Shown piece after piece: positions 26,427 through 35,217 of a DNA stretch of 64,000 nt. Each line of letters begins with the position of its first letter. Position 1 is the first letter of the stretch. The notes under the pieces were generated by a model, which saw nothing but the letters and a program-made list of their open reading frames with translations, did no database searches and was not told where the DNA came from. This DNA is from CAYFXE01 sp964347035 (GTDB lineage Bacteria; Acidobacteriota; Aminicenantia; Aminicenantales; Aminicenantaceae). The DNA is taken from the NCBI GenBank assembly GCA_964347035.1, contig CAYFXE010000008.1:20226-84225 (forward strand), written 5' to 3'. A program made the translations under genes and the position numbers.

Positions 26427-26909
26427 GTGAAAATGGAAGGCGGATTCATCACAACCAAGTTCAACCACATGCTGGGGTGGGCCCGTAAGTTTTCTCTCTT
26501 TCATTATCCTTACGTAACCGCTTGCTGCGGGATGGAGTACATGTCAGCGGCCTGTGCTCATTTTGACCTGGACAGGTTCGGGGCAGGGTGGACGCGCTTT
26601 TCTCCCCGTCAATCCGATATGCTTCTGGTCGTGGGAACTATCACCCATAAATCGGCACCTGTCTTGAAGACCGTCTATGATCAGATGACAGAGCCAAAAT
26701 GGGTCATAGCCTTCGGCACCTGTGCTGCCAGCGGAGGCATCTACGACAACTATGCTGTTGTCCAAGGAATCGACCGGATCATTCCAGTCGATGTCTACAT
26801 CCCCGGCTGCCCCCCTCGACCAGAGTCAGTGTTGGATGCTTTGATCAAACTGCAAGAAAAAATCCAGAATCAAGACCAGGAATGGAGATGGAAAAGAAGA
26901 AAGTCGTAA
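26427..26909 (+). CDS. nuoB: NADH-quinone oxidoreductase subunit B
   Basis: Peripheral-arm subunit that holds cluster N2, the last [4Fe-4S] before quinone. It is 160 residues and has the full ligand set: the tandem CC in TACCGMEYMS, the cysteine of FGTCAASGG, and YIPGCPPRPE. Start GTG 26427 or ATG 26433. Its 3' end overlaps nuoC by 28 bases, suggesting translational coupling. Members of this family also occur in hydrogenase-related complexes, but neighbours nuoE, nuoF and nuoG show an NADH-type input module. Confidence 0.95.
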   Translation: MKMEGGFITTKFNHMLGWARKFSLFHYPYVTACCGMEYMSAACAHFDLDRFGAGWTRFSPRQSDMLLVVGTITHKSAPVLKTVYDQMTEPKWVIAFGTCAASGGIYDNYAVVQGIDRIIPVDVYIPGCPPRPESVLDALIKLQEKIQNQDQEWRWKRRKS

Positions 26910-27367
26910 AAGCCCTCAGGGACAAATTCCCCAAAAAAATCAAAGAGATCTCTGCTCCGTTAGGGGATGACACCATCCTCATCGAAAGGGATGCACTCCT
27001 GGAAATCGTCAAATTCTTGAAACAGGATCCTTACACATTCTCCATGCTCCTTGACCTGACCTGCGTGGATTATAAGGATCGGGACGAACGTTTTCAGATG
27101 GTCTATCATCTGTTCTCTCTTTCGAATAATCAGCGCTTGAGAATCAAAACCTCCCTTCCTGAAGAAGATCCATCCATCGATTCCTTAACATCATTCTGGA
27201 AAAACGCCAACTGGCTAGAAAGAGAAGTCTACGATATGTTCGGTGTGCAGTTCACAGGCCATCCTGATTTGAGAAGGATTTTTATGTGGGACGAATTCGA
27301 AGGATATCCTTTGCGCAAGGATTACCATCTACGGAAGCAGCAACCGCGTATCCCGTTGAGAAAATAA
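26882..27367 (+). CDS. nuoC: NADH-quinone oxidoreductase subunit C
   Basis: 161 residues, matching the 30-kDa subunit. The conserved block WLEREVYDMFGVQFTGHPDL is followed by RRIFMWDEFEGYPLRKDY, which contacts NuoD. ATG 26882 or 26888 is the real start; an open frame continuing upstream to 26699 lies inside nuoB and carries no NuoC homology. AGGA at 26878-26881 serves as the ribosome site. The stop is one base before the nuoD start. Confidence 0.94.
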   Translation: MEMEKKKVVKALRDKFPKKIKEISAPLGDDTILIERDALLEIVKFLKQDPYTFSMLLDLTCVDYKDRDERFQMVYHLFSLSNNQRLRIKTSLPEEDPSIDSLTSFWKNANWLEREVYDMFGVQFTGHPDLRRIFMWDEFEGYPLRKDYHLRKQQPRIPLRK

Positions 27368-27368
27368 T

Positions 27369-28700
27369 ATGACAACCCGAATCCAGAGAGAAGCCCGGAA
27401 AGACAGCATGCTCCTCAACATGGGACCCTCCCACCCGGCTATGCACGGAACAATTCGGGTTATGCTCGAACTCGACGGAGAAAAGATCCTCAACTCCGAA
27501 GTAGAGGTAGGCTATCTTCACCGAGGATTCGAGAAAACCTGTGAACACAGAACCTATTTCAACCTCCTCCCTTATACAGACAGGATGAACTACGTGTCTC
27601 CTTTAATCAACAACGTGGGTTATGTTATGACCTTGGAGAAAATGCTGGGACTGGAGGTCCCAGAGCGGGCTCAATACATTCGAGTCCTGATGAGCGAGCT
27701 CTCCCGGATTTCTGACCATCTCACGTGTCTGGCCGCTATGGCTATGGAGTGTGGAGCCTTCACGGTCTTCCTGTACAAAATGAAAGCAAGGGAATTTATC
27801 TGGGATGTCATCGAGCGCACGACTGGTGCCCGGATGACGACTTCTTACATCCGAATCGGAGGTGTGAGAGCAGAGCTTCATCCGGATTGGAAAGAAGATG
27901 TCCAGAAAGCCACGATCGAGACCCGCAAAGTCCTCAAGGATGTCCATGGCCTTCTGGATAAAAATAAGATTTTTCTCAACCGCACCAGGGATATCGCAGT
28001 CGTCTCCCAGGAGATGGCCATCAACTACGGATGGACAGGTCCTTGTCTGCGTTCGACAGGTGTCTACTATGATGTCCGCAAGGCCCATCCTTATCTAGTC
28101 TACGACAAGCTCAATTTCGAAGTTCCATTAGGGGAGAGAGGAGATAACTTCGATAGATACATGGTTCGGATGAAGGAAATGGAGCAGAGTCTGAGGATCA
28201 TCGAACAGGTGATCGAAAAAATCCCAAAACCCTCTTCTCCGGCTCGACTCAAGGCTGGAGGAATCGAGCCGACAGAAGCCATTAAGGCTTCACGGACTAA
28301 AAAAACCACAGAGAAGATCGAATTGTCGCCCAACTTAGAAGGATCAGAGAAGGTTCGTTATAAAGACATCATGACTTCAGACAAAAGATATGTCATTCCT
28401 CCGAAGGAAAAGACCTATACCACCATCGAAGGCCTGATCAACCACTTCAAATTCTTCATGAAGGAACACGGGATAAGGCCGCCGAAGGGCGAGGTTTATT
28501 TTTCCGTCGAGGGAGGAAACGGTGAGTTAGGTTTCTACATTGTATCTGACGGGACAGACAAACCGTACCGCCTTCATGTAAGAGCGCCCTGTTTCCATAT
28601 TGTCTCCGCAATGGAAGAGATGATCCAAGGTCATTATGTAGCGGATGTCATCCCAACCTTTGGCTCCTTTAACATGATCGGTGGAGAATTGGATCGATGA
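27369..28700 (+). CDS. nuoD: NADH-quinone oxidoreductase subunit D
   Basis: 443 residues, the 49-kDa subunit lining the quinone chamber. It has MGPSHPAMHGTIR near the N-terminus (quinone-site His), EVGYLHRGFEKTCE, and the C-terminal VIPTFGSFNMIGGELDR, where a hydrogenase large subunit would carry its Ni ligands. It is about 35 residues longer than usual, with an extra segment around residues 295-335 (AIKASRTKKTTEKIELSP...) rich in Lys, Thr and Glu. It overlaps nuoE by four bases (ATGA). Confidence 0.95.
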   Translation: MTTRIQREARKDSMLLNMGPSHPAMHGTIRVMLELDGEKILNSEVEVGYLHRGFEKTCEHRTYFNLLPYTDRMNYVSPLINNVGYVMTLEKMLGLEVPERAQYIRVLMSELSRISDHLTCLAAMAMECGAFTVFLYKMKAREFIWDVIERTTGARMTTSYIRIGGVRAELHPDWKEDVQKATIETRKVLKDVHGLLDKNKIFLNRTRDIAVVSQEMAINYGWTGPCLRSTGVYYDVRKAHPYLVYDKLNFEVPLGERGDNFDRYMVRMKEMEQSLRIIEQVIEKIPKPSSPARLKAGGIEPTEAIKASRTKKTTEKIELSPNLEGSEKVRYKDIMTSDKRYVIPPKEKTYTTIEGLINHFKFFMKEHGIRPPKGEVYFSVEGGNGELGFYIVSDGTDKPYRLHVRAPCFHIVSAMEEMIQGHYVADVIPTFGSFNMIGGELDR

Positions 28701-29144
28701 GCCCGAAATTCTCAGACCAGAGCAAGAAAAAAATCGAAGAGATCCTCTCTCATTATCCTAAAAAAGAGGCAGCACTCCTTCCTGTTCTTCATCTAACTCA
28801 GAGAGAATTCGGCTGTATCTCTCCCACAGAAGAAAAACTCGTGGCGGCTATCCTGGAGATTAATCCCATAAGAGTCAGAGAAGCCGTCACTTTTTACAGC
28901 ATGCTCAATCGTCAGCCTGTGGGCAAATACCTGTACGCTTCTCGGAGCAGAAAGGTTGATAGATCATTTGACAAAGAAGCTGGGGATAGAGCTGGGTGAG
29001 ACGACCCCGGATAAAAAATTCACCCTGATGACGGTGGAATGCCTTGGTGCCTGCGAGGAGGCCCCATCGATGATGATTAATTTTGATTATCACGGCAATC
29101 TAGACGAGAAAAAAATCGACAAAATCCTGGGAAGATTGAAATAG
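28697..29144 (+). pseudogene. nuoE: NADH-quinone oxidoreductase subunit E, disrupted by an internal deletion/frameshift
   Basis: NuoE (24-kDa, [2Fe-2S] cluster N1a) in two frames. The first, 28697-28999, encodes the helical N-terminal half through VGKYLY, then runs into unrelated residues and a stop. The second frame picks up at about 28934 with TLLGAERLIDHLTKKLGIEL and goes on to ECLGACEEAPSM and the stop at 29144. About 26 bases are missing between these points, removing the family segment that carries the first cluster cysteine (normally xQVCTNxSC). The second Cys pair (ECLGAC) survives. The join lies at a CTG microhomology, so an assembly collapse or a real small deletion are both possible. 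Confidence 0.85.
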
Positions 29145-29148
29145 GCAA

Positions 29149-30396
29149 GTGGAAAAAGAAATCTTAACCCGACAGTTTGGCCTTAAAAACAACCATAAGA
29201 TCGACGTCTATTTGGAGCATAAAGGATATCAGGCGGTTCGCAAAGCTGTGAGCGAGATGAAGCCTGAGGATATCCTGGAAGAGGTCAAAAAAGCCAATCT
29301 CAGGGGTCGAGGCGGAGCAGGCTTTCCAGCAGGTGTCAAGTGGGATTTCGTTCCCAAAAACGTGGACAAACCCAAATACCTGTGTGTTAACGCCGACGAG
29401 GGCGAACCTGGGACGTTCAAAGACCGCTATATCATGAACCATAATCCACATCTCATGTTGGAGGGAATCATCATCACCGCTTACTGCGTGGGGATTCAGA
29501 GCGCTTTTATCTACATTCGTGGTGAATACGAAGCTGTAGCAACCCGGCTTGAGAAAGCTATAACCGAAGCCTACAAGAAAGGGTTCTTGGGTAAGAACAT
29601 CCTGGAGAGTGGCTTTGACCTGGATGTCTTCGTTCACCGCGGTGCCGGAGCCTATATCTGCGGAGAAGAAACAGCACTTCTGGAGTCTTTGGAAGGGAAA
29701 CGGGGACATCCCCGGCTTAAACCGCCCTTCCCGGCCTCTGTGGGACTCTTCCAATGCCCGACAGTTATCAACAACGTGGAAACGATCTCCAACATTCCCC
29801 TGATTATCCTCAAAGGAGCCGAATGGTTCCAGAAGAAGGGGCTTCCCAAGGACGGGGGAACTCGGATTTTCGGTGTCAGTGGGATGGTGAAAAAACCGGG
29901 AATATACGAACTGCCGATGGGTACCAAACTCAAAGAGATCGTCTTTAAACACGCAGGAGGAATGAAGGATGGTAAAACACTCAAAGCGGTTATTCCTGGA
30001 GGAATGTCCGCGCCCATCCTGACAGCTGATGAGATCGATATCCCGATGGATTTTGATTCCTTGATGGCGGCTGAGTCCATGCTCGGTTCAGCAGCGATTA
30101 TCGTCATCGACCAAGAAACATCCATGCTGGATGTCCTCAGGGTTGTTTCCAAGTTTTACGCCCACGAATCCTGCGGACAGTGCACGCCTTGCCGGATCGG
30201 CAATTCATGGATCTTGAAGATCGTTAACCGGATGACCGCAGGTCAAGGAAAGAAGGAAGACATCGATACGATCATTCGTCTGGCCGAGAACATGTTGGGT
30301 AAAACCCTCTGCCCGCTCGGTGATGCAGCGGCCATGCCGATTCTTTCAATCGCTCGGAAGTTCCGAGAAGAGCTAGAATCTTACACAAAAAACTGA
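29149..30396 (+). CDS. nuoF: NADH-quinone oxidoreductase subunit F
   Basis: 415 residues, the 51-kDa NADH-binding subunit. It contains the FMN site GRGGAGFPAGVKW (about residues 52-64), the NADH region DEGEPGTFKDR, YICGEETALLESLEG, and the N3 cluster motif ESCGQCTPCRIG with its distant fourth cysteine in TLCPLGD. GTG start 29149, five bases after nuoE. With nuoE and nuoG it forms the NADH-oxidising module, so this complex accepts electrons from NADH rather than ferredoxin or F420. Confidence 0.95.
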   Translation: MEKEILTRQFGLKNNHKIDVYLEHKGYQAVRKAVSEMKPEDILEEVKKANLRGRGGAGFPAGVKWDFVPKNVDKPKYLCVNADEGEPGTFKDRYIMNHNPHLMLEGIIITAYCVGIQSAFIYIRGEYEAVATRLEKAITEAYKKGFLGKNILESGFDLDVFVHRGAGAYICGEETALLESLEGKRGHPRLKPPFPASVGLFQCPTVINNVETISNIPLIILKGAEWFQKKGLPKDGGTRIFGVSGMVKKPGIYELPMGTKLKEIVFKHAGGMKDGKTLKAVIPGGMSAPILTADEIDIPMDFDSLMAAESMLGSAAIIVIDQETSMLDVLRVVSKFYAHESCGQCTPCRIGNSWILKIVNRMTAGQGKKEDIDTIIRLAENMLGKTLCPLGDAAAMPILSIARKFREELESYTKN

Positions 30397-30402
30397 AACA
30401 CG

Positions 30403-31959
30403 ATGGTCGAGATATTCATAGATAAAAAACCGGTTAAGGCCGAAGAGGGAACAACTATCCTCAAAGCAGCCAAAAAAGCCGGAATCGATATTCCTCATCT
30501 CTGCTATCATTCGTCTCTGCCTACAGAAGGAAGCTGCCGGATGTGTCTGGTGGAAATCGAGGGTTTACCTAAGCTTGAGTTGGCCTGTTCCACTCAGGTG
30601 AGGGTGAACATGAACGTCTTCACTCAATCCGAAAAGGTCATCGAAACCCGGAAGAGCGTTTTGGAGTTCCTGCTGGCAGAGCACCCGATAGACTGTCCTA
30701 TTTGTGACAAAGCCGGCGAATGCAAGCTCCAAGACTATTACGAAGAATACGGATTGTTCGAGAATCAGTTTGAAGAGACCAAACAGAAAAGAGAGAAAAA
30801 AGTCTCGATCGGAAAAAAGCTGCTTCTCGACCAAGAAAGATGCATCCTGTGCACACGTTGTGTCCGTTTCTTGAGAGAAGTGACAAAAACTCAAGAATTA
30901 GGTATTTTTGAGAGAGGCAACCGTTCGGAGGTGAATTTCTACGAGGGAACGCTGGTGGAAAATAATTATTCAGGCAATCTCGCCGAAATTTGCCCTGTGG
31001 GAGCCATAACCGACACAGACTTCAGGTTTCAAACCCGGAGTTGGTTCTTGAATCAAGGAGAATCCATCTGTCCTCTCTGCAGCCGGGGATGCAACATCAC
31101 GATCGAGCATCATTCCGGCTTTTCTCACTTTCCTGTTCCCAAAAGGGTGTATAGGATCAAAGCCAGAGAAAACCCTGACATTAACGACCGCTGGATCTGT
31201 GATACCGGCCGGTACGGCTACTCTTACATCAACGAAGACCGTTTGGATAAAATTATTTCAAATAATCAAGGACAAAGCAAGGATCTGAATTGGGGCAGCA
31301 TCTCCTTCCTTCTGGCGAAAAGGCTTATGAAACTTTATCATATGCACAGGACTTCATGGATTACCCTGCTCATTAACACCTGGCTGACGAATGAGGAGCT
31401 TTTCTTGGTGAAGAAGATCTTTGTCGAGGAGTTGGATGTCCAAAAAATCTTCGTCCTCGATCCTCCAGAGGAGAAGGGGGATGCATTTTTGCTGACTCCG
31501 GAACGAAGCCCCAACAGGCGAGGTGTCCAGGAAATGGGCTTTTCCATACAGTCAATAGATGCGGAATCCTTGGCAGAGGACACCGAACTTTTGTTAGCCT
31601 TCAGCCCAGCTGTCCCCTCACAGTGGCCCAAAGCCGAAATAAAGCCTTCTCTCGACCAGATAGAGACAAAAGTTTTATTCACTTCTCATCAGAATGAACT
31701 AAGCCAGGCTTTCGACCTGGTTCTGCCTTCAGCCTTGGTTGCCGAAAAAGGGGGCTCACTGACAAACATCGAGGGAAAAACACAAAGCTTTTCCCAGGCT
31801 TTAGAGCTCCCTGGAGATAGCCGGCCAGAATGGCAGATTCTCGTCAACCTGGCCAAGGAGCTAAACCTAAAATTCAATAACGATAAACCATTCACTTCTC
31901 CAGAGAAAATAAAAGAGAGGATGGAACAAGAAATTTCATTTTTCAGGAAGAAAAAGTGA
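30403..31959 (+). CDS. nuoG: NADH-quinone oxidoreductase subunit G (short form)
   Basis: 518 residues, shorter than the ~700-900 of many NuoG proteins. The N-terminal [2Fe-2S] domain (CYHSSLPTEGSCRMC), the His-Cys cluster region (HPIDCPICDKAGECKLQDYY), a two-cluster ferredoxin part (CILCTRCVRF, AEICPVGAI) and an N7-like motif (CPLCSRGCNI with WICDTGRYGYSY) are all present. The degenerate molybdopterin-like C-terminal domain is cut down to about 250 residues. It overlaps nuoH by four bases (GTGA). Confidence 0.93.
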   Translation: MVEIFIDKKPVKAEEGTTILKAAKKAGIDIPHLCYHSSLPTEGSCRMCLVEIEGLPKLELACSTQVRVNMNVFTQSEKVIETRKSVLEFLLAEHPIDCPICDKAGECKLQDYYEEYGLFENQFEETKQKREKKVSIGKKLLLDQERCILCTRCVRFLREVTKTQELGIFERGNRSEVNFYEGTLVENNYSGNLAEICPVGAITDTDFRFQTRSWFLNQGESICPLCSRGCNITIEHHSGFSHFPVPKRVYRIKARENPDINDRWICDTGRYGYSYINEDRLDKIISNNQGQSKDLNWGSISFLLAKRLMKLYHMHRTSWITLLINTWLTNEELFLVKKIFVEELDVQKIFVLDPPEEKGDAFLLTPERSPNRRGVQEMGFSIQSIDAESLAEDTELLLAFSPAVPSQWPKAEIKPSLDQIETKVLFTSHQNELSQAFDLVLPSALVAEKGGSLTNIEGKTQSFSQALELPGDSRPEWQILVNLAKELNLKFNNDKPFTSPEKIKERMEQEISFFRKKK

Positions 31960-33032
31960 TCGAGATTCTCATCGTCTTCCTCAAGATTGTTTTTGCCTTG
32001 GTCTGGTTTTTGACGATAACCCTTTACTTGACCTGGGTCGAAAGAAAAGAAAGCGCGGTCATCCAGGATAGGATCGGGGCTAACCGGGCCTCTATCCTAG
32101 GACTGCGCGTCATCGGACTCTTCCAGCCCTTTGCCGATGCTATAAAGATGATATTCAAGGAGGATTTTACACCTTCTTTCTCCAAAAAATTTCTCCACAA
32201 CTTGGCTCCTTTCGTCTCCTTCTTTTTTGTCGCAATCACCATTGCCGCGATTCCCTTCGGCGATTTCATCCGGATAGGCGGACGGACAATCAACCTTCAG
32301 ATCCTGGACATAAACGTGGGAATCCTTTTCGTGTTAGCCATGCTCTCGCTGGGAATTTACGGGATCATCCTCAGCGGCTGGTCATCGAATAACCGCTTCG
32401 CCCTGATCGGTGGTTTAAGGGGGGCGGCTCAGCTCATCTCGTATGAAGTGGCCCTCGGGTTGTCGCTCGTCGGCTTGATCATGGTCTATCCATCGCTGAA
32501 GCTTTCTCAGATTGTCCACTTCCAGGGCCAACACCTGTTCGGATTCTTGCCGAAATGGGGAATCTTTCTCCAGCCGCTGGGCTTCGTGATCTTTCTTTTT
32601 GCCGCCTTGGCGGAAACAAAAAGGGTGCCTTTTGATCTTCCGGAGGGGGAATCGGAGATCATCGGCTTTTTCGCCGAATACAGCGGTCTCAAGTGGGGCC
32701 TGTTCATGATGACAGATTTCATGGAAATCCTCATTGTTTCCTGCTTACTCGTCACCCTCTTCTTCGGAGGCTGGCAGGTTCCCTGGTTGGCAACGGATGG
32801 ATTCCACTTTCCTGGGGGAGGAACCTGGTTACTTCCCCATTGGGCTGTCGTTCTTTTTCAAATCGCCGCGTTCAACATCAAGGTCTTCTTTTTCTGCTGG
32901 CTCCAAGTTCTTATCCGCTGGACCTACCCAAGGTTCCGGTACGATCAACTGATGGACATGGGCTGGAAACTGCTCATTCCTCTCAGCCTACTGAACATCC
33001 TGGGCACAGGATTTATTATCATGAGTCTCTAA
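31956..33032 (+). CDS. nuoH: NADH-quinone oxidoreductase subunit H
   Basis: 358 residues, eight-helix membrane subunit next to the quinone site. Conserved loops are ADAIKMIFKEDFTP, YEVALGLSLVGL, ETKRVPFDLPEGESEI and AEYSGLKWGLF, the charged loop that forms part of the E-channel and quinone tunnel. GTG start overlapping nuoG, and only one base separates it from nuoI. It is the only large membrane subunit besides nuoA in this cluster. Confidence 0.95.
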   Translation: MIEILIVFLKIVFALVWFLTITLYLTWVERKESAVIQDRIGANRASILGLRVIGLFQPFADAIKMIFKEDFTPSFSKKFLHNLAPFVSFFFVAITIAAIPFGDFIRIGGRTINLQILDINVGILFVLAMLSLGIYGIILSGWSSNNRFALIGGLRGAAQLISYEVALGLSLVGLIMVYPSLKLSQIVHFQGQHLFGFLPKWGIFLQPLGFVIFLFAALAETKRVPFDLPEGESEIIGFFAEYSGLKWGLFMMTDFMEILIVSCLLVTLFFGGWQVPWLATDGFHFPGGGTWLLPHWAVVLFQIAAFNIKVFFFCWLQVLIRWTYPRFRYDQLMDMGWKLLIPLSLLNILGTGFIIMSL

Positions 33033-33033
33033 G

Positions 33034-33507
33034 ATGATAAAAGCGTTAGGATATTTTATCGAAATCATAAGGGGCAGCCTGATCACCGCTCGTCACTTCG
33101 TCGTCAATATGGTTTTTCACATTCTCAAAGTCATAGGCATCAAGGTCAAAAAAAGAGGCGCGGTGACTATTCAGTATCCTGAGGAGAAAAAAGAACTAGC
33201 ATCCAGGCATAGAAGTCTGCACCGACTGATGAAAAGGGAGGATGGAAAACCCCGTTGCGTTGCCTGTATGCTGTGTGTGACTGTCTGTCCATCGGAATGT
33301 ATCTACGTGGAAGCAGCCGAAGATCCCGACCCAGAGATCCAGAAATATCCGGCCAAGTTTTTGATCGATGTCAGCCGCTGTTGTTTCTGCGGTTTCTGTG
33401 TGGAAGCCTGCCCAGAGGACGCCATCCGGATGGACAGCGACCAGATCGAAGTGGCCGATTACACCCGTCAAGATTTAATCTACGACTTAGATAGACTACT
33501 CGGATGA
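33034..33507 (+). CDS. nuoI: NADH-quinone oxidoreductase subunit I
   Basis: 157 residues with the two [4Fe-4S] motifs of N6a and N6b: CVACMLCVTVCPSECI (about residue 75) and CCFCGFCVEACPEDAI (about residue 115). An amphipathic N-terminus attaches it to the membrane. It is the last nuo gene in the window, and its stop overlaps the start of a metallo-beta-lactamase-fold gene by four bases. Confidence 0.95.
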   Translation: MIKALGYFIEIIRGSLITARHFVVNMVFHILKVIGIKVKKRGAVTIQYPEEKKELASRHRSLHRLMKREDGKPRCVACMLCVTVCPSECIYVEAAEDPDPEIQKYPAKFLIDVSRCCFCGFCVEACPEDAIRMDSDQIEVADYTRQDLIYDLDRLLG

Positions 33508-34358
33508 CATCCGACAATATTTCCTTGGGGCAATTCCAGATTCATGGTATCAGAAGCGGCTTTTTCTACCTGGACGGAGGAGCGATGTTTGGAGTCGTCC
33601 CCAAAACCCTTTGGGCCAAGAAATTCCCGGCGGATTTGAAGAACAGGATAAAACTCGGGTTGAACTGCCTTCTGGTCAAAACTCAAAAAGAACTGATCTT
33701 GATCGAGACAGGACCCGGAGCTAATCTCGACCCCAAGTTCTATGAGTTTTACGAGATCGAGACGGCCCCAGGACTTTTAGCCTCCCTTGAAAGACTGGGC
33801 CACCGACCAGAAAACGTCGATATCGTCATCAACACTCATCTTCATTTTGACCATTGCGGCGGAAACACGCATAGAAACAAAGCGGGTGACTATGTGCCGA
33901 CATTCCCCGAAGCAAGGTATATTATCCAGGAGGGAGAGTGGGAATATGCTCTATATCCCAGCGAACGGGATAAGGACAGCTATTTACCTGAGAGCTTTAT
34001 ACCGTTGGAACAGTTCGGTTTGGTCGGGCTTGTAAACGGCGATTCGAAGGTATCAGAGGGGGTGGAGGTTTTCCTCTCGCCTGGTCATACCTCCCATCAT
34101 CAAAGCGTGAAGATTTCATCTGAGGAAAACGTGCTTTTTTTCTTGGGAGATCTAGTCCCGACATCCGCCCATATCGGTCTTCCTTATATCATGAGCTACG
34201 ATCTTTTCCCGATGGAGACAATGGCCAGTAAGAGAAAATTTTTCGAACAGGCGATCGAAGAAGAATGGATGCTGGCTTTTGTCCATGATCCCCATTATTT
34301 TTTCGGGAGAGTCGTCAAGAAGGAAGATAAATTCCATTTTCAGCCACCTTCTTCTTAA
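33504..34358 (+). CDS. Metallo-beta-lactamase-fold hydrolase (lactonase-like)
   Basis: 284 residues, cytoplasmic. The binuclear metal motif NTHLHFDHCGGN (HxHxDH) is followed by SPGHTSHHQSV (third metal His) and FFLGDLVPTSAH (bridging Asp), which places it among AHL-lactonase-like MBL proteins. The substrate cannot be read from sequence. ATG 33504 overlaps nuoI (ATGA), so it is translated from the nuo transcript where nuoJ would normally stand. The link to complex I may be only transcriptional. Confidence 0.88.
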   Translation: MTSDNISLGQFQIHGIRSGFFYLDGGAMFGVVPKTLWAKKFPADLKNRIKLGLNCLLVKTQKELILIETGPGANLDPKFYEFYEIETAPGLLASLERLGHRPENVDIVINTHLHFDHCGGNTHRNKAGDYVPTFPEARYIIQEGEWEYALYPSERDKDSYLPESFIPLEQFGLVGLVNGDSKVSEGVEVFLSPGHTSHHQSVKISSEENVLFFLGDLVPTSAHIGLPYIMSYDLFPMETMASKRKFFEQAIEEEWMLAFVHDPHYFFGRVVKKEDKFHFQPPSS

Positions 34359-34501
34359 AAAATACAAATCCAATCTCTGGGCTGGATGAAAGCAAGGGAA
34401 AGTTTTATATTGGATATGCCTCCTCAGGACAAGAAATGGCTTTTCTTTGAGCCACAGAATAGAGATAATAATATGTCAGACTTTGATTGAAAGGAAAGAC
34501 A

Positions 34502-34675
34502 ATGAAGAAAGAAGAAGAGAAAATTGCCTGTCACGTCTGCAAGACGATGATACCTAAAGCAGCCGCCACCCACGCAGAGGGAGAGGAGTATGTCCTTCAT
34601 TTTTGCAACATAGACTGTCTGGATTATTGGAAGGAAGAAAAGAAAAAACAAGAGACAAAAACAAAGAAAAAATAA
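34502..34675 (+). CDS. Small zinc-ribbon-like (TRASH/MYM-type) protein
   Basis: 57 residues. Four cysteines in a C-x2-C ... C-x3-C layout (ACHVCKTMIP, then HFCNIDCLDYW) followed by a lysine/glutamate-rich tail, which resembles TRASH or MYM-type zinc or heavy-metal binding fingers. ATG 34502 is chosen since GGAAAG lies at normal distance, while an in-frame TTG at 34487 would precede that site. A terminator follows directly, so it is a short transcription unit or the tail of the nuo operon. Function unknown. Confidence 0.65.
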   Translation: MKKEEEKIACHVCKTMIPKAAATHAEGEEYVLHFCNIDCLDYWKEEKKKQETKTKKK

Positions 34676-34687
34676 ACAGAGATTCAC

Positions 34688-34721
34688 CGAAATAGCGGCA
34701 TAACCCGATATTTCGTTTTTT
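34688..34721 (+). terminator. Rho-independent terminator after the zinc-ribbon gene
   Basis: Stem CGAAATA (34688-34694) with TATTTCG (34709-34715), an inner CGG/CCG pairing past one mismatch, and a six-T run (34716-34721). It would end the nuo/MBL/zinc-ribbon transcription. Confidence 0.65.
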
Positions 34722-34800
34722 GAAAATCCAAAGTGAATAAAAGATTAATATAACTCGTTTATTATCAACGATATAATTGTATGCACCTAAGCGTATTGGG

Positions 34801-34817
34801 TTGGCATAAATGTTGCA
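34801..34817 (+). promoter_or_regulatory. Sigma54-like (-24/-12) promoter upstream of DUF2769 and superoxide reductase genes
   Basis: TTGGCATAAATGTTGCA: GG (34803-34804) and GC (34815-34816) separated by exactly ten bases, with TTGGCA and TTGCA both matching consensus. The predicted start is about 34828, giving a leader of about 109 bases before the AAGGAGGT of the next gene. Confidence 0.5.
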
Positions 34818-34936
34818 CTTTATTTTCTTTGTACCCTTTGATAACTGTAGCGTGTTTACGTTGGAGGTGCCAAGAGCTAATTAATAAAGGAATTTTATAA
34901 TATAATCAATATTAATAACGACTTAAGGAGGTCAAA

Positions 34937-35188
34937 ATGGAGATGGATCCTGAACAAATGAAACAGAAAGAAGAAGAAGTTAAGACTATATGTATCTGTC
35001 GCAGTTGCCCGACTTATGTCTCTGGGGCTGATCCGGTCGGGTATTGCTTTCCGACCATAGGAAAGAACGACAAAATAGAAAACGAAGATCAGTGCATATG
35101 CCCCGGATGTCCAGTTTTTTCAGAGATTTCTCTAACAAAGACTTTTTTTTGCACCCGGGGATCGGAAAAAGAACAGGTAAAAGCTTAA
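34937..35188 (+). CDS. DUF2769-type cysteine-rich small protein
   Basis: 83 residues with six Cys in the pattern CICRSCPTY ... CFP ... CICPGCPVF ... FFCTRG, matching the DUF2769 family, common in anaerobes and of unknown function. The number of cysteines suggests a bound metal or Fe-S centre. A strong AAGGAGGT (34924-34931) precedes the ATG. It lies 29 bases upstream of superoxide reductase and shares its promoter, so a link to oxygen defence or electron delivery is possible but unproven. Confidence 0.75.
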   Translation: MEMDPEQMKQKEEEVKTICICRSCPTYVSGADPVGYCFPTIGKNDKIENEDQCICPGCPVFSEISLTKTFFCTRGSEKEQVKA

Positions 35189-35217
35189 AGATATCGCAAT
35201 TTCTAATGGAGGAAATA

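Noticed and set aside
26699..26881. Upstream extension of nuoC to 26699
   Set aside because: It lies inside nuoB in another frame and encodes no NuoC-like sequence; translation starts at 26882 or 26888.
28697..29144. Programmed frameshift in nuoE
   Set aside because: No slippery heptamer or stimulator is seen, and a family segment is missing altogether, so a deletion explains it better.
34381..34410. A second sigma54-like site (GGGCTGGATGAAAGCA) before the zinc-ribbon gene
   Set aside because: The spacing can be made to fit, but the -24 and -12 boxes match poorly.
35044..35217. N-terminal extension of superoxide reductase
   Set aside because: It overlaps the DUF2769 gene in another frame; GGAGGA at the proper distance marks ATG 35218 as the start.
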